The notes under the pieces were generated by a model. It was not told the DNA's origin and ran no database searches. It worked only from the letters and a program-made list of their open reading frames with translations. A DNA stretch of 64,000 bases from Smittia aterrima (Eukaryota; Arthropoda; Insecta; Diptera; Chironomidae): the NCBI GenBank assembly GCA_033063855.1, contig CP093830.1, positions 15,686,854 through 15,750,853 of the forward strand, given 5' to 3'. A program made the translations under genes and the position numbers. Of the stretch, positions 24,701 to 37,926 are shown in pieces (position 1 is the first letter of the stretch; every line of letters starts with the position of its first letter).

Positions 24701-27700
24701 GAGAAAGGTTCACGAAAATCCAAGACAAAGAAGAAGAAACATCAACAGCAACTTCAGCAGCAGCATCTTCAACTTCAAAACTCTGATGATCAACTTGTTG
24801 TTGAGATTGTTGATGAGATACTAAAGATAGAAAATTTGACCAACTTGTTGAGGAAAAATCAACTTGACGAGCTCAAAACTTTAGTTCGTGTTGATTTGAG
24901 ACATTTTCAAATGTTGAAGAAGTTGGACAACAACTTTCTAACTTTACTAGTCAATCCACCTACAGCGATGATAACTTCACCACCAATGGCAATGTCTTCC
25001 GTCGACGAAGAGGATCAAAAGTTTATTGATTTACTCAACAAGATTAAGAAAAATTTGGGAATATTAAAGAAGTTGGAACCAGAAGAGCCTGTTGAAGGTC
25101 ATTCGCCACTTGCCGCATCTTTGTACAACGACGACGAATACTTCCAATCACTTAAGAAATCTCTTGACCGTCACAATTCAATGCAACTTCTTTTACACAT
25201 GCAACATCCCAATTTACAACCAAGATCACCATCAGTTTTGACATCGGGCGAGTTTTTATCCGATGATTTACTTGACCCAGGCGAAGGGTCATCAAGCCCA
25301 CCTCCGCCAGCTCCGAATGGCGACTCAAACATGTTTTACAAATCAGAAACAGAAGATTTTTCTGGCTTGGAACAAGAATGGAATCCATTTCATGTTGACA
25401 TCATGTTGATGAAAGAACAGAAGAAGAAAGACAATGAACCAAGTAGTTTGTCGCCTTTTCGTGTCAGTGGCGGTCAACGATCGCCAAAGAACACAAAAAG
25501 TGACTCAGGACTTTCATCAATGTCGGGATTTTCAAGCTTTGAAAAATCACCCAACTCACCATCAAACTCTCCTTACGACCAACTCCATCAACGAATTCAC
25601 CAGCAACGTCCAACAATCTCCAGTCAGGATTATATGAAAATGTTGAACAACTATCAACAAATGAAACTTCAAGCAGAATCGAGAGCATCTCCATTTCATT
25701 TTTCCGACGTTCCTTCGTCATCACATCCACAACCGACAAGAACTGATGCAATCTACTCAGAGGAGAATCTCAATTACATAAAAGAACTGTCACAAAACGT
25801 GCCCATCTGTTCAATCTACGAGAACAAGTCGATTTTCGATAACGTTTCATCGATCAAAACTCCTTCAGCGTGGGAAGTTTATGCGAAAGGTGGCAACCAA
25901 CAAGATCCATCAACATCAAGCGAGTGCATGAAAAGTTATCCAGACTTGATTCTCAATCAAGACGAGCAAAAAGTTCATTCATCACAGCCTCGATTGGAAG
26001 CGCTAATGGAACAGAAAAAGATTCTCAATCAGCAAAAACTTCAATTGAAGCAAGAGCAACTTCAGCAAAAACTGCGAAAAACTCAAGCGAAACAACGAAG
26101 CTTACAGGATCATTTAGTTTATTACCCGTCGCCCATGTCAATCAGCGATTACAATTCAAGCATGAGCCTCGAGTATCAGCGTGAATATCCGACACACGAC
26201 AATTCCCCACGCTATTATCATCAACGCGACGCTCAAAACGTTCAACACGATGAATTCATGCAGCACGCACATGCACAACAACAAGTTCACCTTCAGCAAA
26301 TGCAAAACCAAAAGCATCAACAGCAACAGAATGACCCAAACGGATCAAGAAAGGCTGGTGGATCTGAGAAGGCTTCATATTTAAATAAGGTCCATGCTTG
26401 GCTACCTGATATTAAATTGAAAAAGATTTCAAAGCGCCATCGGAGCCAGTCTTTACCAGGAGAGGTTGGAGATGAAGAAAATTTCGGAAATCAAAGCTAC
26501 AAAATGAACTTGAAGAAACATTCAACTGATGAACAAGTTCCGTCTCGAGAGGGAAGTACTAAAAAGAAGGAAGTCTATGTCATGAAGAGTTATATGAAAG
26601 GGAAGAAAAAATTGCAGCACACGATGTCGAACATTTATAATAAAGCAAAGGTTATGCGAAGACATAGCTTTAGTAATCATCACATGTCAGATGATGATGA
26701 TATTGCAAGTCAACAGTCACCATCTCATCAACGAGCGTTACGATCTGCTTCGTCTGCTGGACCATCCAAACGAAGCTATTCAGACACCGAGACTGATGTC
26801 AGTTCAATGTTTTCTGATGGTGATGACTTTGATACGGCAAATGACATAAGTGAAGGTGATAGAAAAAACGAACCTTTGCCAATGTTTGCAACGATGGGTG
26901 ATTCGCTGGCAAAACCGTCTGATACTGGTGACTCAGATAGAAACTCCGATCGACCCGTTAGCGATTCTTCGGCGGGTTCGAGTCGGAAGAAATCGAAAGA
27001 AAATCAACCGGACATGACAACGACATCCGAAGCGAATTCTTTTAATCTGAACTTTTCCAGTACCAGCATGGAGTTTGCGGTGAGTCGCAAGGTTGGAATT
27101 TTCCGAAAGAAAAGCAATGTGACCGATGACCAACCCCAAAGTGTATCAACGACAAATGTCAGCCCGACAACCACCAACAACAATTTTATTTTAGAAAATC
27201 CCGAGATTATGTTGGAACCAACAAGGGATCAGCAACAAGATAAACGAGGTCAGATGTTAATAAAAACTCATTCGATTTTCGTTGATTCAATTGACGATGA
27301 AAATGTATCGAAGGCGAATGATCAAGCACAGCCAACTTTTCAATCTCGTCCACCTGTTCCATCGCCACGCTTTGAAAATGCTCGAGCAAATACGATAAGC
27401 AAGCAAAGCACCTTGGACGTGCCGGGCTATCGTGAAGACGAGGACAATAAATCTCAGCATTCCTTTAGAACGATTTCATCACGTCGACAGAGCACTGAAG
27501 ATTCAATCGATACTGACGACGAATACTTTTATTATGAGATGAGAAACCTTGAGGAACTCGAACGAAATAGCCACATGGAATCGATTCTCCAGGACGATAA
27601 AAACGAGTTGATTAATAATATCATTCAACTCGACACGTCTCTGGGTCACTGTGAACACCAGCCTGATGATAGCGTGAAGAAACAGATGAGCTACGTTCTT

Positions 27701-30700
27701 CACGAATTGAAATCGAAGGTGAAGCTACGAGAAGAACATGATTCTAATCGACAAGATGTTGTGAATAACAACAATGGCAAAGCAAAAAATATTTACGATA
27801 AATTTTCTATGGCGACGAACATTCAAGACATGCCATGGAACCGAGATTCCGATGATGATTACGATGATCACATGGATCAAATAAATAAAATCGAGATGGA
27901 AATGAGGGACTCGAGCTATGGAAAGGTCAAAAAGAAAAGAAAGAAAGGAAAAGCACAAAAATATTCGCCATCGTCTTCATCAGCAGACGAAGATGGCGAC
28001 AAATCCATTCCTTCGAGTTCTCCACCACCAGATGAGTTTCATTTGAATGTCGAGAAGTTCGATCGACATTCACAATCATCGGGTGTAACTTCTGGACCCG
28101 ATTCACCAATTCAATCTGATGACGACGCTTTGGATTCCGACAAAGATGGTGCGGAAGGTTACGATGATTTTAAGAAACGTCAAAAAAATGAGCGGCTCCT
28201 CGAGCATTCACAGCAGCCGCCCCATAGGGATGATGATCGAGGAGCGAATGTAAACCAGGTTCAGTCCGGTAATAGCGCTGCAACAGAGACTGAACTGACA
28301 ACCGGTGATAAACCGTCAATGAAGAAGCTTATGCAACTATCGTCGACAATTTCAACTGACTCAACGAATCAAGATTCAGGAATTAGTGATACGAGTGGTG
28401 GAACTGGTGGCGTAAGCAGCAGTAAATGGAAGCTCTTGAAGACACTGAAAGAGCGAAAGGAGATGAATAATCAGGTGAAAATTAAGGAAGAAGAAGATGC
28501 CGGTGTTAAGGAAAAGCCGGTAAGTTAATTACACTCACAAGTTGATCATGGGAGAGAAAATAGATTTTCCTGTCACTTTTTGTAAGAAGAAGTTTTCATT
28601 GATGAGAAGCTGTTAAGCTTCTGTGAAAGATTCTCCCAGCAACAGGTGCGTTAAAACTTATTTTTGTCTCTCATCGATCAGAGCAAGAACTTTGATGTGT
28701 TAAATATGATTTAAATAATTTCCTTGAATTTCAGAACGAGAAATCTCTAGTTTCTGTAGACTTTGCGTTAAAACATTTTAAGTTTCGTGTCACAAAACCA
28801 AACTGAATTTCACCATGAACTTTATCGTCGACACTTTAGTTTAGATTAGAATAATTTCTTCTTTATACGAATGAATATTAATACGATTAAATGTTTAGGG
28901 CGGAGGAGTTGGAGGCGAAGGCGGTCGAGGAATGAACAATCCCAACGACAATCCATTCTATAGCAACATCGACTCGATGCCAGATATCAGACCAAGAAGG
29001 AAATCGATTCCGCTGGTGTCGGAGCTTGTAAGTAAAGCTTTTATTTCATTAAACATTTAATTGAACTGTTTGTGTCCCGACAACAATTTCTCCAATTCGC
29101 TCTCGAATAAGAAATTAAAATCCTATCGACAATATTTCAACAAAAAAAAGAAACAATTTATAATAATCCAATTGTAGTTGTCTTTCCATCGGTTTAATTT
29201 ACAAATCTCTATTTATCTTTCTTTCTCTCTATTCCTGTCTCTATTAAATATGAATTGAAAAAACCATCAAAAAATATTTGTTAAATTCCTGTTCTGTATT
29301 CAATGTGGATGTATCCAGGTGCTCAAGGTATAAGAAACTGAAAATAATCTCTCTGCTTAACTATTTTAGTAGAGCTCATAGCGACTTTTAAGTTTACGCA
29401 TTCATAGTTTTAGCTTTGTCTGCTTAGAGAAAATCTTCTTAAATCTATAAAATTTTGAATGTTATGAGTTGCTAAGGCAACAAAATTAATTTCATTTCTT
29501 CATGAGTTGTTAAGTCTTTTAAAAGAGTCTTTCGTTAAGAACTTACTTCAATATGTTTCTACGAATATAAAAGAAAAAGTTTTATTTTTTTTTACTGGAA
29601 AATTCTTTAGCTACGAAAACGTTTTGCTTTGAATGCTTGCTTACATTTTCATTGGCTTTTGAGGTTCTTTGAAAACAATAAACTAAATTTTCTTTTCACT
29701 TCAATCAATCTTCGCCTAACTCAGACGATGGCAGCAACCAAACGCAATGCTGGCCTCACGTCCGCAATTCCAAGACCAACGCTCAACGATGAGGATCTGG
29801 TGAGAATAATAATTGACCGAGCACATTCTTGGCGAGAAAAATCTGACGAAGCAATATTCCTTTAGAAAACTCATGTGTACAAGAAATCGCTTCAAGCTCT
29901 GATCTATCCGATTTCATCTACAACCCCTCACAATTTTACGCCTTACAACGCTACATCGCCGACATATTGTTACGAGTGCGAAGGTAAAATAATTCAATTT
30001 AGATTCGAACAAGAAGATTAAATTGATTTTCTGTTTTTTTTTTTATCTTCTCAGGTCTGCTTTGGGGTATCGCAAGACAAGGCGTTCGATGTACTGAGTG
30101 CGGTGTCAAATGCCACGAGAAATGCAAAGATCTTCTTAACGCTGATTGTTTGCAGAGTAAGGCTGCCTCGTTTGTCCGATTATTGCTCGAGTTTCTTTAT
30201 TTGAAAGTGCTCAGCTCAAGTTTACTCAAAATCTTGAATCTCTGAATCTCAATTTTTCAAACCTAAATCTACATAAGTTCAACTTGAGAAAGCCAAGCTG
30301 AGCCTTTCGACAAATGTACAGTTGAATTGCTTTTCTCACCTATTTATGACCTTGATTATCGAACGTTTAATCTTCTTATCTCTCCAACATGATTTAAAAT
30401 CCTTTCTTTTCAATCTATTTGAAGCCGGAATGATGAAGTCTGAGATGAAATTAGAAAGTCCTTTCAGTTAAAGTCCGGTAGAAGTTGATTGTAGATGAAG
30501 AAATCATGATTTCCTCTTGAGTTTTCATATGATTTTCCAACACGAAAAGTTTCTTAGAATGTTTAGAAAGAAAGTTGAATTGATTCTTAGGTCCGGTGTC
30601 CTTAGGAGTAGATTCTGACTCCGTTTGATAAGAACTCTGAGGTATTACCTTGTTAATTTTCAGTGTGTTTCGCAGGGGCTGCTGAGAAGAGCTCTAAGCA

Positions 30701-33700
30701 TGGTGCTGAAGATAAGGCGCAATCAGTCATGACAGCAATGCAGGAACGCATGAAACAACGTGTCTGTGACAAACCGGAAATATTTGAATTGCTTAGGTAA
30801 ATTATTTTTAGGGCTTCATGTCTCTGGGAAAAGATTAAATTCTTGAGGAGGGTTCAGTCTCGAACAATCGAGCCCTCTCGATAACCCTCGAAATTCAAAT
30901 GTTGACCCGTTATTGACCATACACGTGGTTTCATTAAAATTCATTCAGAGCCATTTTCTGCTGCGACGAAAAAAGCCATTCGGGTCATATGAAAGCCGTG
31001 ACTCAAAGCGTTCTCGACGGCACAAGCAAATGGTCCGCCAAAATTGCCATCACAGGTTTGCATTAGTCAAGTCATAAGAAAATGAGAGTCAAACTGTTGT
31101 AAATGTTTTGAGTTTCCGTTCGTGGTTTTCATTACCGTTAATGGCTTTCTTATGATTTCATTTGACAGAAAAGAACACAAACACACTGTAAAATAAGGAT
31201 TTTTTTCCCTCAAAGACTCGTATTTATGATTGAGATGATTTTTGAGTTGGATTAATATCGATAGCTAATTGTGTTGTTGCCAGACTCGTTGCTAAAGGTC
31301 GATGTGATTTGGTCAAATGTTCCCAGATTTCATTTTGTTATTAGTTTCATTTAAGCATCTGACGTTTACAATCAGAACAAACTTGAAGTGTGTTTCGTGG
31401 TTTGGTCTGATTACAGATCTCAAATGTTTAAATAAGGTTTTTCTTTTGCTTGTCGTAAGAAACGTCGTTACGAAGAAAATTAAAATTTAATCAAATACGA
31501 ATGGCGCTTTTGAAAGAGACGGGCAGAGAATTAAGATGACAATGGAAGAGGATGTGATTTCGCTCTCGAGGGAATCTTCGTATCAACTTCTTCGCAACTT
31601 TTATTAATGTTTATTTTTATTTTTGATCCCTTGAATGTTTTGAATTAAGGATGACATTTGGCGTGGATCCTGATACACACATTGATACGGTCGAGCAAGC
31701 AAAGGCATCGACAATTGAGGGAACATCGAAATGGTCATGCAAATTGTCCATTACAGGTACAAATTCAAAGTCACCTGAACTTATTGAATTGAAAAAAAAA
31801 ACATTTTAACATGAAGAGTCAAACGATTCATAAACGAACAGAAACCTTTCACATAATCTCACAAATTTTCACTCTCAATATAGTCTTCTCGACACTTTTT
31901 ACCTCCTCTAAATCAGCCTCGTTTTCTATTTTGGGTAAATCGAACTTTTTAAATTCATTTGGAGCCCATTTCGACCCAGAATAGACGGAAGGAGCTTTAA
32001 ACTTTCTTTCACCTTCTTCCAGTAAAACTTCTCTCTCTCTCTCTCTCTCTTACATTTTATTGTTTTAGAAATTTTTTGATCAATTAGGAAAGATCTGAAC
32101 ATTCATCGTTTCAGCTTTGATGAACACTCAGCTATCTCCTAAGCTGTTTATAAATTTGCATTTCTTATTCATCTCTTTCACTCTACTTTCTCTCTGTAAA
32201 TTAAAACTATCCTAAAATATTTTTAATTGGTTTAGAGGAAATCGAATTAGGGCCTCAAAGAAATAGAAATGAAAACAGAGAAACTTGGTTTCCTAGCTTG
32301 CCTAACCCGAATTCAAAAGTTTATTCAGATTTTACTGACGAGAGTGTCCATAGGAGTTTTTGAATAGTTTTCTTTAACTATCGATAGATTAGAACGCTTC
32401 GTTGAATTATCGAACGCCTTGTTGCGTGCGTGTTCAAAGTTAACTTGAATATTTATTTAGACGAAACAAAAATACTTTCGATCAACGACTGAAGCAATTT
32501 CCCAAGATCTGAAGTCAAAGTTAAAGCAGGTTTCAATGATTGATGTTGTTTCGTGGCTTAGATGAAAATAAATAAAACCTTTCGATGATTCTATGTTGCA
32601 TGCATGATCCTTGATTGCTAACACACGTCGCTTGTTTATTTCAACTGTCACTTGATTTCTCAGGAGCAGTTGATAATCGACATGCGATGTCTATATTTTT
32701 GTTTTGTATTTCTCTGTAGTCAAATTAAACGCTTTTCTTCTACTGTTGTCTTTAATGTTTCCTTGTTTTACCAAAGAACATTTTCTCACACAACAGTTTA
32801 GAGTTTAGACATTGCTTTAGAAACAATTAAAAACACTTCTAACTTTACCGCCTTTCAACATAAAATTTTGAAGCTTTTTCTTTAAAACTTTTCTTAAAAA
32901 TCTTTTCATTTCAACGTAAACTAAATTTATTAAAAAATTAAACTCAGCTTGATTTTTTTAAACAAAAACTTTCGCCAAAAAATTTACATTCACATCAAAT
33001 TTTATTTTCGTTGAACTTGTCAACGCAAACACGCCTTCAATTAGCCAAAGCACTTTCTATCAAAACAACATTAAACATACAGCTGATTAGCATAACCTTT
33101 TTGAGTTGATTATACGTGTAAGATTGTTGAAATGTTAATGATTTCGATTTATTAAGTGAAATGCTAACTTTTTTTCTCTCTCTTCCCCTCGAATGCTTGT
33201 CTTTCGCGATTTAACAATTTTTCAGTAATTTGCGCCCAGGGTCTCATAGCGAAAGATAAAAGCGGAACTAGCGATCCTTATGTGACGGTACAAGTGGGTA
33301 AAGTAAAGAAGAGAACGCGAACGATGCCTCAAGAACTGAATCCGGTGTGGAATGAAAAATTTCATTTGTAAGTGTATTGCTGATGGTTCATGTCTCCTTT
33401 TCATGTTCCCCCCAAAAATCCTTCGATTGAGTTGTAAAACTCTTTCTTGGAACCATCAGGTTCAATAAACTTCAAATCGAAAACTATTTTTGTTCCACAG
33501 TGAGTGTCACAACTCCTCCGATCGCATAAAAGTCCGCGTTTGGGACGAAGACAATGACCTAAAGTCGAAGCTTCGACAAAAGCTTACTCGTGAATCCGAC
33601 GACTTTCTCGGTCAGACAATCATTGAAGTGCGAACACTTTCCGGTGAGATGGACGTGTGGTACAATCTTGAGAAACGAACGGATAAATCAGCAGTCTCAG

Positions 33701-36700
33701 GCGCGATTCGTCTGCACATATCAGTTGAGATCAAAGGAGAAGAGAAAGTCGCGCCATATCATGTTCAATACACTTGTCTCCACGAGAACATTTTCCACTA
33801 TCTATGCGAACAAAATATGGGATTAGTGAAGCTTCCTCAAACGAAAGGCGACGACGCTTGGAAGATTTATTTTGACGAGAATCCTGAAGAAATCGTCGAT
33901 GAATTCGCCATGAGATACGGCATCGAGCCAATCTATCAAGCCATGACTCACTTCCATTGTTTATCCACTAAATACCTTTGTCCTGGTGTCCCTTACGCTA
34001 TGAGCTTCTTGTTGGCTAATATTAATGCCCATTATGCACACACAACGGCCTCTAGTGCTGTCTCGGCCAGTGATCGGTTCGCTGCGAGCAATTTTGGTGT
34101 AAGTTTCGAAGTAAAACTTTTAATTGGAAAAACTTTTTTAATTCTCGCTCTCATTTCATAGAAAGAAAAATTCGTTAAGCTCTTGGACCAGTTGCATAAC
34201 TCCCTGAGAATTGACCTGTCGTCGTATCGCACAATATTCCCAGCCTCATGTTGTGATAAGCTCGAAGATTTGAAGTGTATTGTGGACTTATTAACCAGCA
34301 TAACCTTCTTCCGAATGAAGGTAAAAGAAAACGTTTTCACATTTATCTTCAATCAATTCTGATCGATTTCTTTGATCGATAAGGTTCAAGAGCTATCATG
34401 TCCACCACGAGCTAGTACGGTCGTAAAGGATTGCGTGAAAGCTTGTCTTAGATCAACCTATCAATTCGTCTTTCAACACTGCTACGAACTATACTGCAGA
34501 GAATTCCAGGTAAGGGACGACTTAATTTATAATTTCAATTTGAGACAATAAAAACAATATCTTTCATTTAGGTCGATCCAAGCGAGATGAAACATGATCC
34601 AGAAGATCAAGGACCGAAACTCGATTCACTCGATTTCTGGCATAAGCTCATCGCGTGTCTTGTGTCCGTTATCGAAGAAGACCGTAACATTTACAGTCCG
34701 AAAATGAATCAGTTTCCCCATGAGCTTAATGTTGGTCAGCAGTCGGCTGCGACCATTTTCTCATTACTGGCCGTTGACATTAAATATGCACTGGAGGAGC
34801 ATGAACAGCATCGTTTGTGTGAATCTTCGGCTTATATGAATTTGAATTTCGCCGTCAAGAGGTTCTATGTAAAACACATAAAGGACGTTCCACCTTACAA
34901 AGGCTCCGTTCCCGAATATCCCGCATGGTTTGAACCATTCGTCATGCAATGGCTCAATGAAAATGACGATGTATCTCTCGAATATCTCAAAGGTGCTTAC
35001 GCTAGAGACAAGAAGGACGGTGTAAGTACATCAACGCATGAATCAACAACTTTCTTATCTTTCTCTCTTCTTCTTCTATTTAACTTGAACTTTCGTCTTT
35101 CTTTCAAAATGTGATGATTTGAATTCTTACTAAAAATTTTGAAAACGTTCTAGTTTGTGAGAAGTAGTGAACACGCGCTCTTTTCAAACTCCGTCGTCGA
35201 TGTTTTTACGCAACTATCGCAATGTTTCGATGTCGTCAGCAAACTTGAATGTCCCGATCCGGAGATATGGAAGCGTTATATGAGGCGATTTGCCAAGACA
35301 GTCGTTAAGGTTCTTCTGTCTTACGTTGAGATCGTTAAAGCTGATTACCCAGAGCAGATGAAAACCGAAAGCATTGTGAGCGAAGCATTTCTATCTTGAC
35401 TGTTTAAACAAATTTCAACAAAAAAAAATATATTTTTAGGCTTGTGTGCTTATGAATAACATTCAACAGCTTCGTATACAGTTGGAGAAGATGTTTGAGT
35501 CGATGGGTGGAGAAAAGTTGGAGGAAGATGCTGCCAACATTTTGAAGGATTTACAGCAGCAGCTGAATAATATTCTTGATGAGTTGGCACTACAGTTTGC
35601 AAACAGGTTTGTTCAAAACTTATGACAGAAATGATCTGAATTATCATAAATTAATTTCCTCATTCAGCTTAAAGCCATGCATTTCACAAAGTGTTCGTGA
35701 ACTTGGAGAGCGTCTTTTCGGTATCAAGGCTAATGTGCAAGCTAAAGCAGGATCGACAGAAGCTGACGAAGTGCTGAGACCTCTGATGGACCTTCTGGAT
35801 GGTTCTCTCACAATGTATGCACAATCCTGCGAGAAAACTGTTTTGAAACGCTTGTTGAAGGAATTATGGAAGATTGTGATCAGAACCATCGAGAAAACCA
35901 TCGTCCTGCCGCCTATCAACGACAAGACGGTGAGAGAGTTTAATTTTTCTGTCACTGAACATCAATAACTTGTTGCATTTCAATTAGATCATCTTCAAAA
36001 ATCTCACCGACAACGCAAAAAATATTGCAGCCAACGCAAAAATCGAAGACATGGGACGACTTTTTAAGACTCACATCTCATCGAAGCAAGATGTTAAGAG
36101 CACTTTAACCAGCGTAATTGAAGTGAGTTTTAAAAGCTAAAATAACGGAACATCTCTTAAAAAAACTTTTTATTTCTCTCGAAAAGCTTGAGAAGAACCT
36201 TTCTTCGAGCCAAACGGCTGTCTTGAACATCTGCCTCGACACAATAAAACAATACTTTCATGCTGGCGGAAACGGACTCAAGAAAACTTATCTCGAAAAG
36301 TCACCGGAGCTACAAAGCTTACGATATGCACTCAGTCTTTACACTCAAACGACTGATGATCTCATCACGACATTCAATACAACACAAGCTGCCAACATGT
36401 CACAAAAAGGAGTCCAACTTACACCTGCACAGGAAGGTTTGTATGCGTTTTAGGTTAATTGTTGCAATCTCTCCCTTTCTCAAGCATTGTGTGATGTTTC
36501 TTTCTCCACAATCAACCTCAACTGAACCAAAACTGATTTTGAAAATTATCTCCAATCTATCTTTCCTCTCTAACAACACCTCGGGTACAAATAACATTTT
36601 CAGAGCGACGGCGACGATGTCTCGAACAAGATGAAAACGCGGAAAACACAAATCAGCCCCCGCCATCAAAGCCCAAAATGGGACAGCTTCAGAGTCAAGG

Positions 36701-37926
36701 TTTTAATTTAACTTTTGGAGAAACTTTTAAATAGTTTTAACTTTCAACCTAGTTTTTGAGTTGGCTTAAGAGTTTTTTTGTTTTCGTTATCTGCTTATGG
36801 GAGAGGGACAAGAGCAAGCAAAATAAGCGGACCTAGATGCATAGACGAAGCGGTGGACAGTACACAACGAAAATTTGCTGCATGCTTTGCCTCTCATTAT
36901 CAGCCACAAAAAAGCTTTATCACTCGGTCCCTTATGGATCAGCTTTCTTAGTAATATCGTTTATTTCGTTAGTTCATTCATGATTGATTGCAAGACGAGT
37001 GGGCGCACATCAAAACAAAATATGTCCTCACACATCACATGGGCGTTTGATTATTTTAAATAGCGTTTTTCACCATGGATGATTCTCCATAGCTTGTTGC
37101 GCCAATAGGGCGAGAGTTAAATGAAAGATCAATTCAAAAACAAATATTTTATAACGCTCCAAAAACAATTTTTTAATTTCAGACTCAACCAACGTCGATG
37201 ACGAAGTTGTTGGAGAAGTGTCAGTCCAAGTTGATTTGTTTACGCAAGCAGGTTCAGGCGAACACAAAGTCACTGTCAAAGGTATGAAGGAAATGTTTTT
37301 CTTTAATTTCCTTAGAGAATTTTCAAACACTCGTTTATCTTCCAGTCATTGCCGCCAACGATCTCAAATGGGCAAGTCCATCAGGCGTTGTATTTAGACC
37401 TTACGTCGAAATCAATCTCACGGGCCCACATCTGCAAGATAAAAAGCGAAAGATGGCAACTAAATCAAAGACAAACAATTGGTCTCCAAAGTATAATGAA
37501 ACATTTCATTTGTAAGTTCGAATCTGTGAAGCTTTCAGAACTTTAAGTTTAAAAGTTTTGTTTTTTATTTTCAGCGCTTTCAACACAGCTTCAGAAGAAC
37601 AACTTGACTTTTATGAACTTCACATTTGCATTCGAGATTATTGTTTCGCGCGCGAGGATCGCCTTGTTGGCGTTGCTGTTCTACAGCTTAAAGATATCGT
37701 TGATCAGGTAAATTCACATTTTACTCTCTTAAGTTTTTATTAAATTCTAAAATTTATTTTCCAGCGTTCATGTGCACGATGGCTTCCACTCTTCAAGAGC
37801 ATTCCCAAGGATGAGACCGGCTGGACCATTTTGCGAATATTGTGGCAGCGAAGCAATGATGAAGTAGCAAAGGAGTTCGTTAAGCTAAAGTCTGAGATTC
37901 GTCAAGAACCATCGGCGGAAAAGTAA
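15717..37926 (+). CDS. unc-13: Unc-13 (Munc13) synaptic vesicle priming factor
   Basis: Active-zone protein that opens syntaxin and primes synaptic vesicles. The proximal isoform starts at 15717 (M-S-L-L-S-V-T), with exons 15717-15738, 15819-15951, 16018-16268, 16367-16715, 16773-17534, 17597-20363 and 20430-21290. The distal isoform starts in exon 23345-28519. Both N-termini end in phase 0. Shared exons are 28899-29027, 29725-29799, 29866-29983, 30055-30156, 30676-30796, one of 30949-31055 or 31650-31756, 33226-33367, 33501-34098, 34162-34320, 34384-34509, 34572-35021, 35154-35375, 35440-35606, 35668-35929, 35988-36122, 36187-36436, cassette 36604-36699, 37183-37281, 37346-37511, 37575-37707 and 37765-37926. 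Predicted lengths are about 2,987 and 2,997 residues. Domains in order: an N-terminal C2A-like domain (proximal isoform only); a C1 domain with a perfect H-x12-C-x2-C-x13-C-x2-C-x4-H-x2-C-x7-C pattern; C2B (S-D-P-Y-V-T-V, V-W-D-E-D-N-D); the MUN domain; and a C-terminal C2C. Confidence 0.96.
17934..18790 (+). repeat. coding tandem repeats in the unc-13 proximal isoform
   Basis: Within exon 17597-20363 the protein becomes Ser/Thr/Tyr-rich and repetitive. From about 17937 to 18300 roughly nine degenerate units of 13-15 residues follow the pattern S-(M/I)-F-S-S-A-Y-x-P-x-T-T-S. From about 18462 to 18790 six to seven units of about 16 residues follow N-Y-T-T-S-S-F-D/E-x-P-x-T-S-Y-D-L. The units differ mostly at synonymous or similar positions. 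The region is predicted to be disordered and lies between the C2A-like domain and the conserved C-terminal half. Confidence 0.8.
21291..23344 (+). promoter_or_regulatory. unc-13 intron with presumed internal promoter
   Basis: A 2 kb non-coding stretch between the last exon of the proximal N-terminus (donor CAG|GTGAGT at 21291) and the start codon of the distal isoform (23345, context ACAATAATGG). No coding frame of note. Since the 23345 exon carries its own ATG and ends in the same phase as 21290, this interval probably contains the second promoter and 5'UTR. No core promoter element can be named with confidence. Confidence 0.45.
23345..28519 (+). CDS. unc-13: unc-13 distal alternative N-terminal exon (1,725 codons)
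   Basis: A single open exon starting at ATG 23345 and ending at donor CCG|GTAAGT. It is Gln/Ser/Asp-rich and mostly disordered. A helical, coiled-coil-like stretch lies near residues 150-245, including R-I-A-L-L-E-T-E-L-K and K-I-E-K-L-E-N. A basic Y-L-N-K-V-H-A-W-L-P-D-I-K-L-K-K block lies near residue 1010. The end S-S-K-W-K-L-L-K-T-L-K-E-R-K runs into the common part in phase 0. Assignment to unc-13 rests on the phase match, strand, position and absence of any stop before the donor. A separate gene is unlikely because the frame has no terminal stop before the splice site. Confidence 0.75.
30949..31055 (+). CDS. unc-13: unc-13 mutually exclusive exon, copy A
   Basis: 107 nt with acceptor CATTCAG and donor CACAG|GTTTG. 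It encodes A-I-F-C-C-D-E-K-S-H-S-G-H-M and then L-D-G-T-S-K-W-S-A-K-I-A-I-T. It has the same length, phases and C-terminal motif as the exon at 31650. It occupies the linker between the C1 domain and C2B. Confidence 0.85.
31650..31756 (+). CDS. unc-13: unc-13 mutually exclusive exon, copy B
   Basis: 107 nt, acceptor ATTAAG, donor TTACAG|GTAC. It encodes M-T-F-G-V-D-P-D-T-H-I-D-T-V-E and then I-E-G-T-S-K-W-S-C-K-L-S-I-T, close to the form known from fly Unc-13. Including both A and B would break the frame (214 nt is not a multiple of 3), so only one can be used per mRNA. Confidence 0.88.
31757..33225 (+). other. unc-13 intron
   Basis: 1.5 kb intron before the C2B exon. It contains a CT dinucleotide run at about 32030-32050. 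No embedded gene was recognised on either strand. The other unc-13 introns over 300 bases (28520-28898, 29028-29724, 30157-30675, 31056-31649 and 36700-37182) also show nothing I can name. Confidence 0.5.
36604..36699 (+). CDS. unc-13: unc-13 phase-neutral cassette exon before C2C
   Basis: A 96-nt exon encoding E-R-R-R-R-C-L-E-Q-D-E-N and then a Pro/Lys linker, flanked by introns of identical phase. The preceding exon ends GAA-G and both this exon and the next (37183) can accept that phase, so the exon can be skipped without a frameshift. Charged and low in complexity, it lies between the MUN and C2C domains. Confidence 0.6.

Noticed and set aside
23772..28109. Many minus-strand frames opposite the large unc-13 exon
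   Set aside because: They are shadows of a long biased-codon plus-strand frame.
32030..32050. CT dinucleotide run as a regulatory element
   Set aside because: A simple microsatellite within a long intron; nothing links it to the alternative exons.
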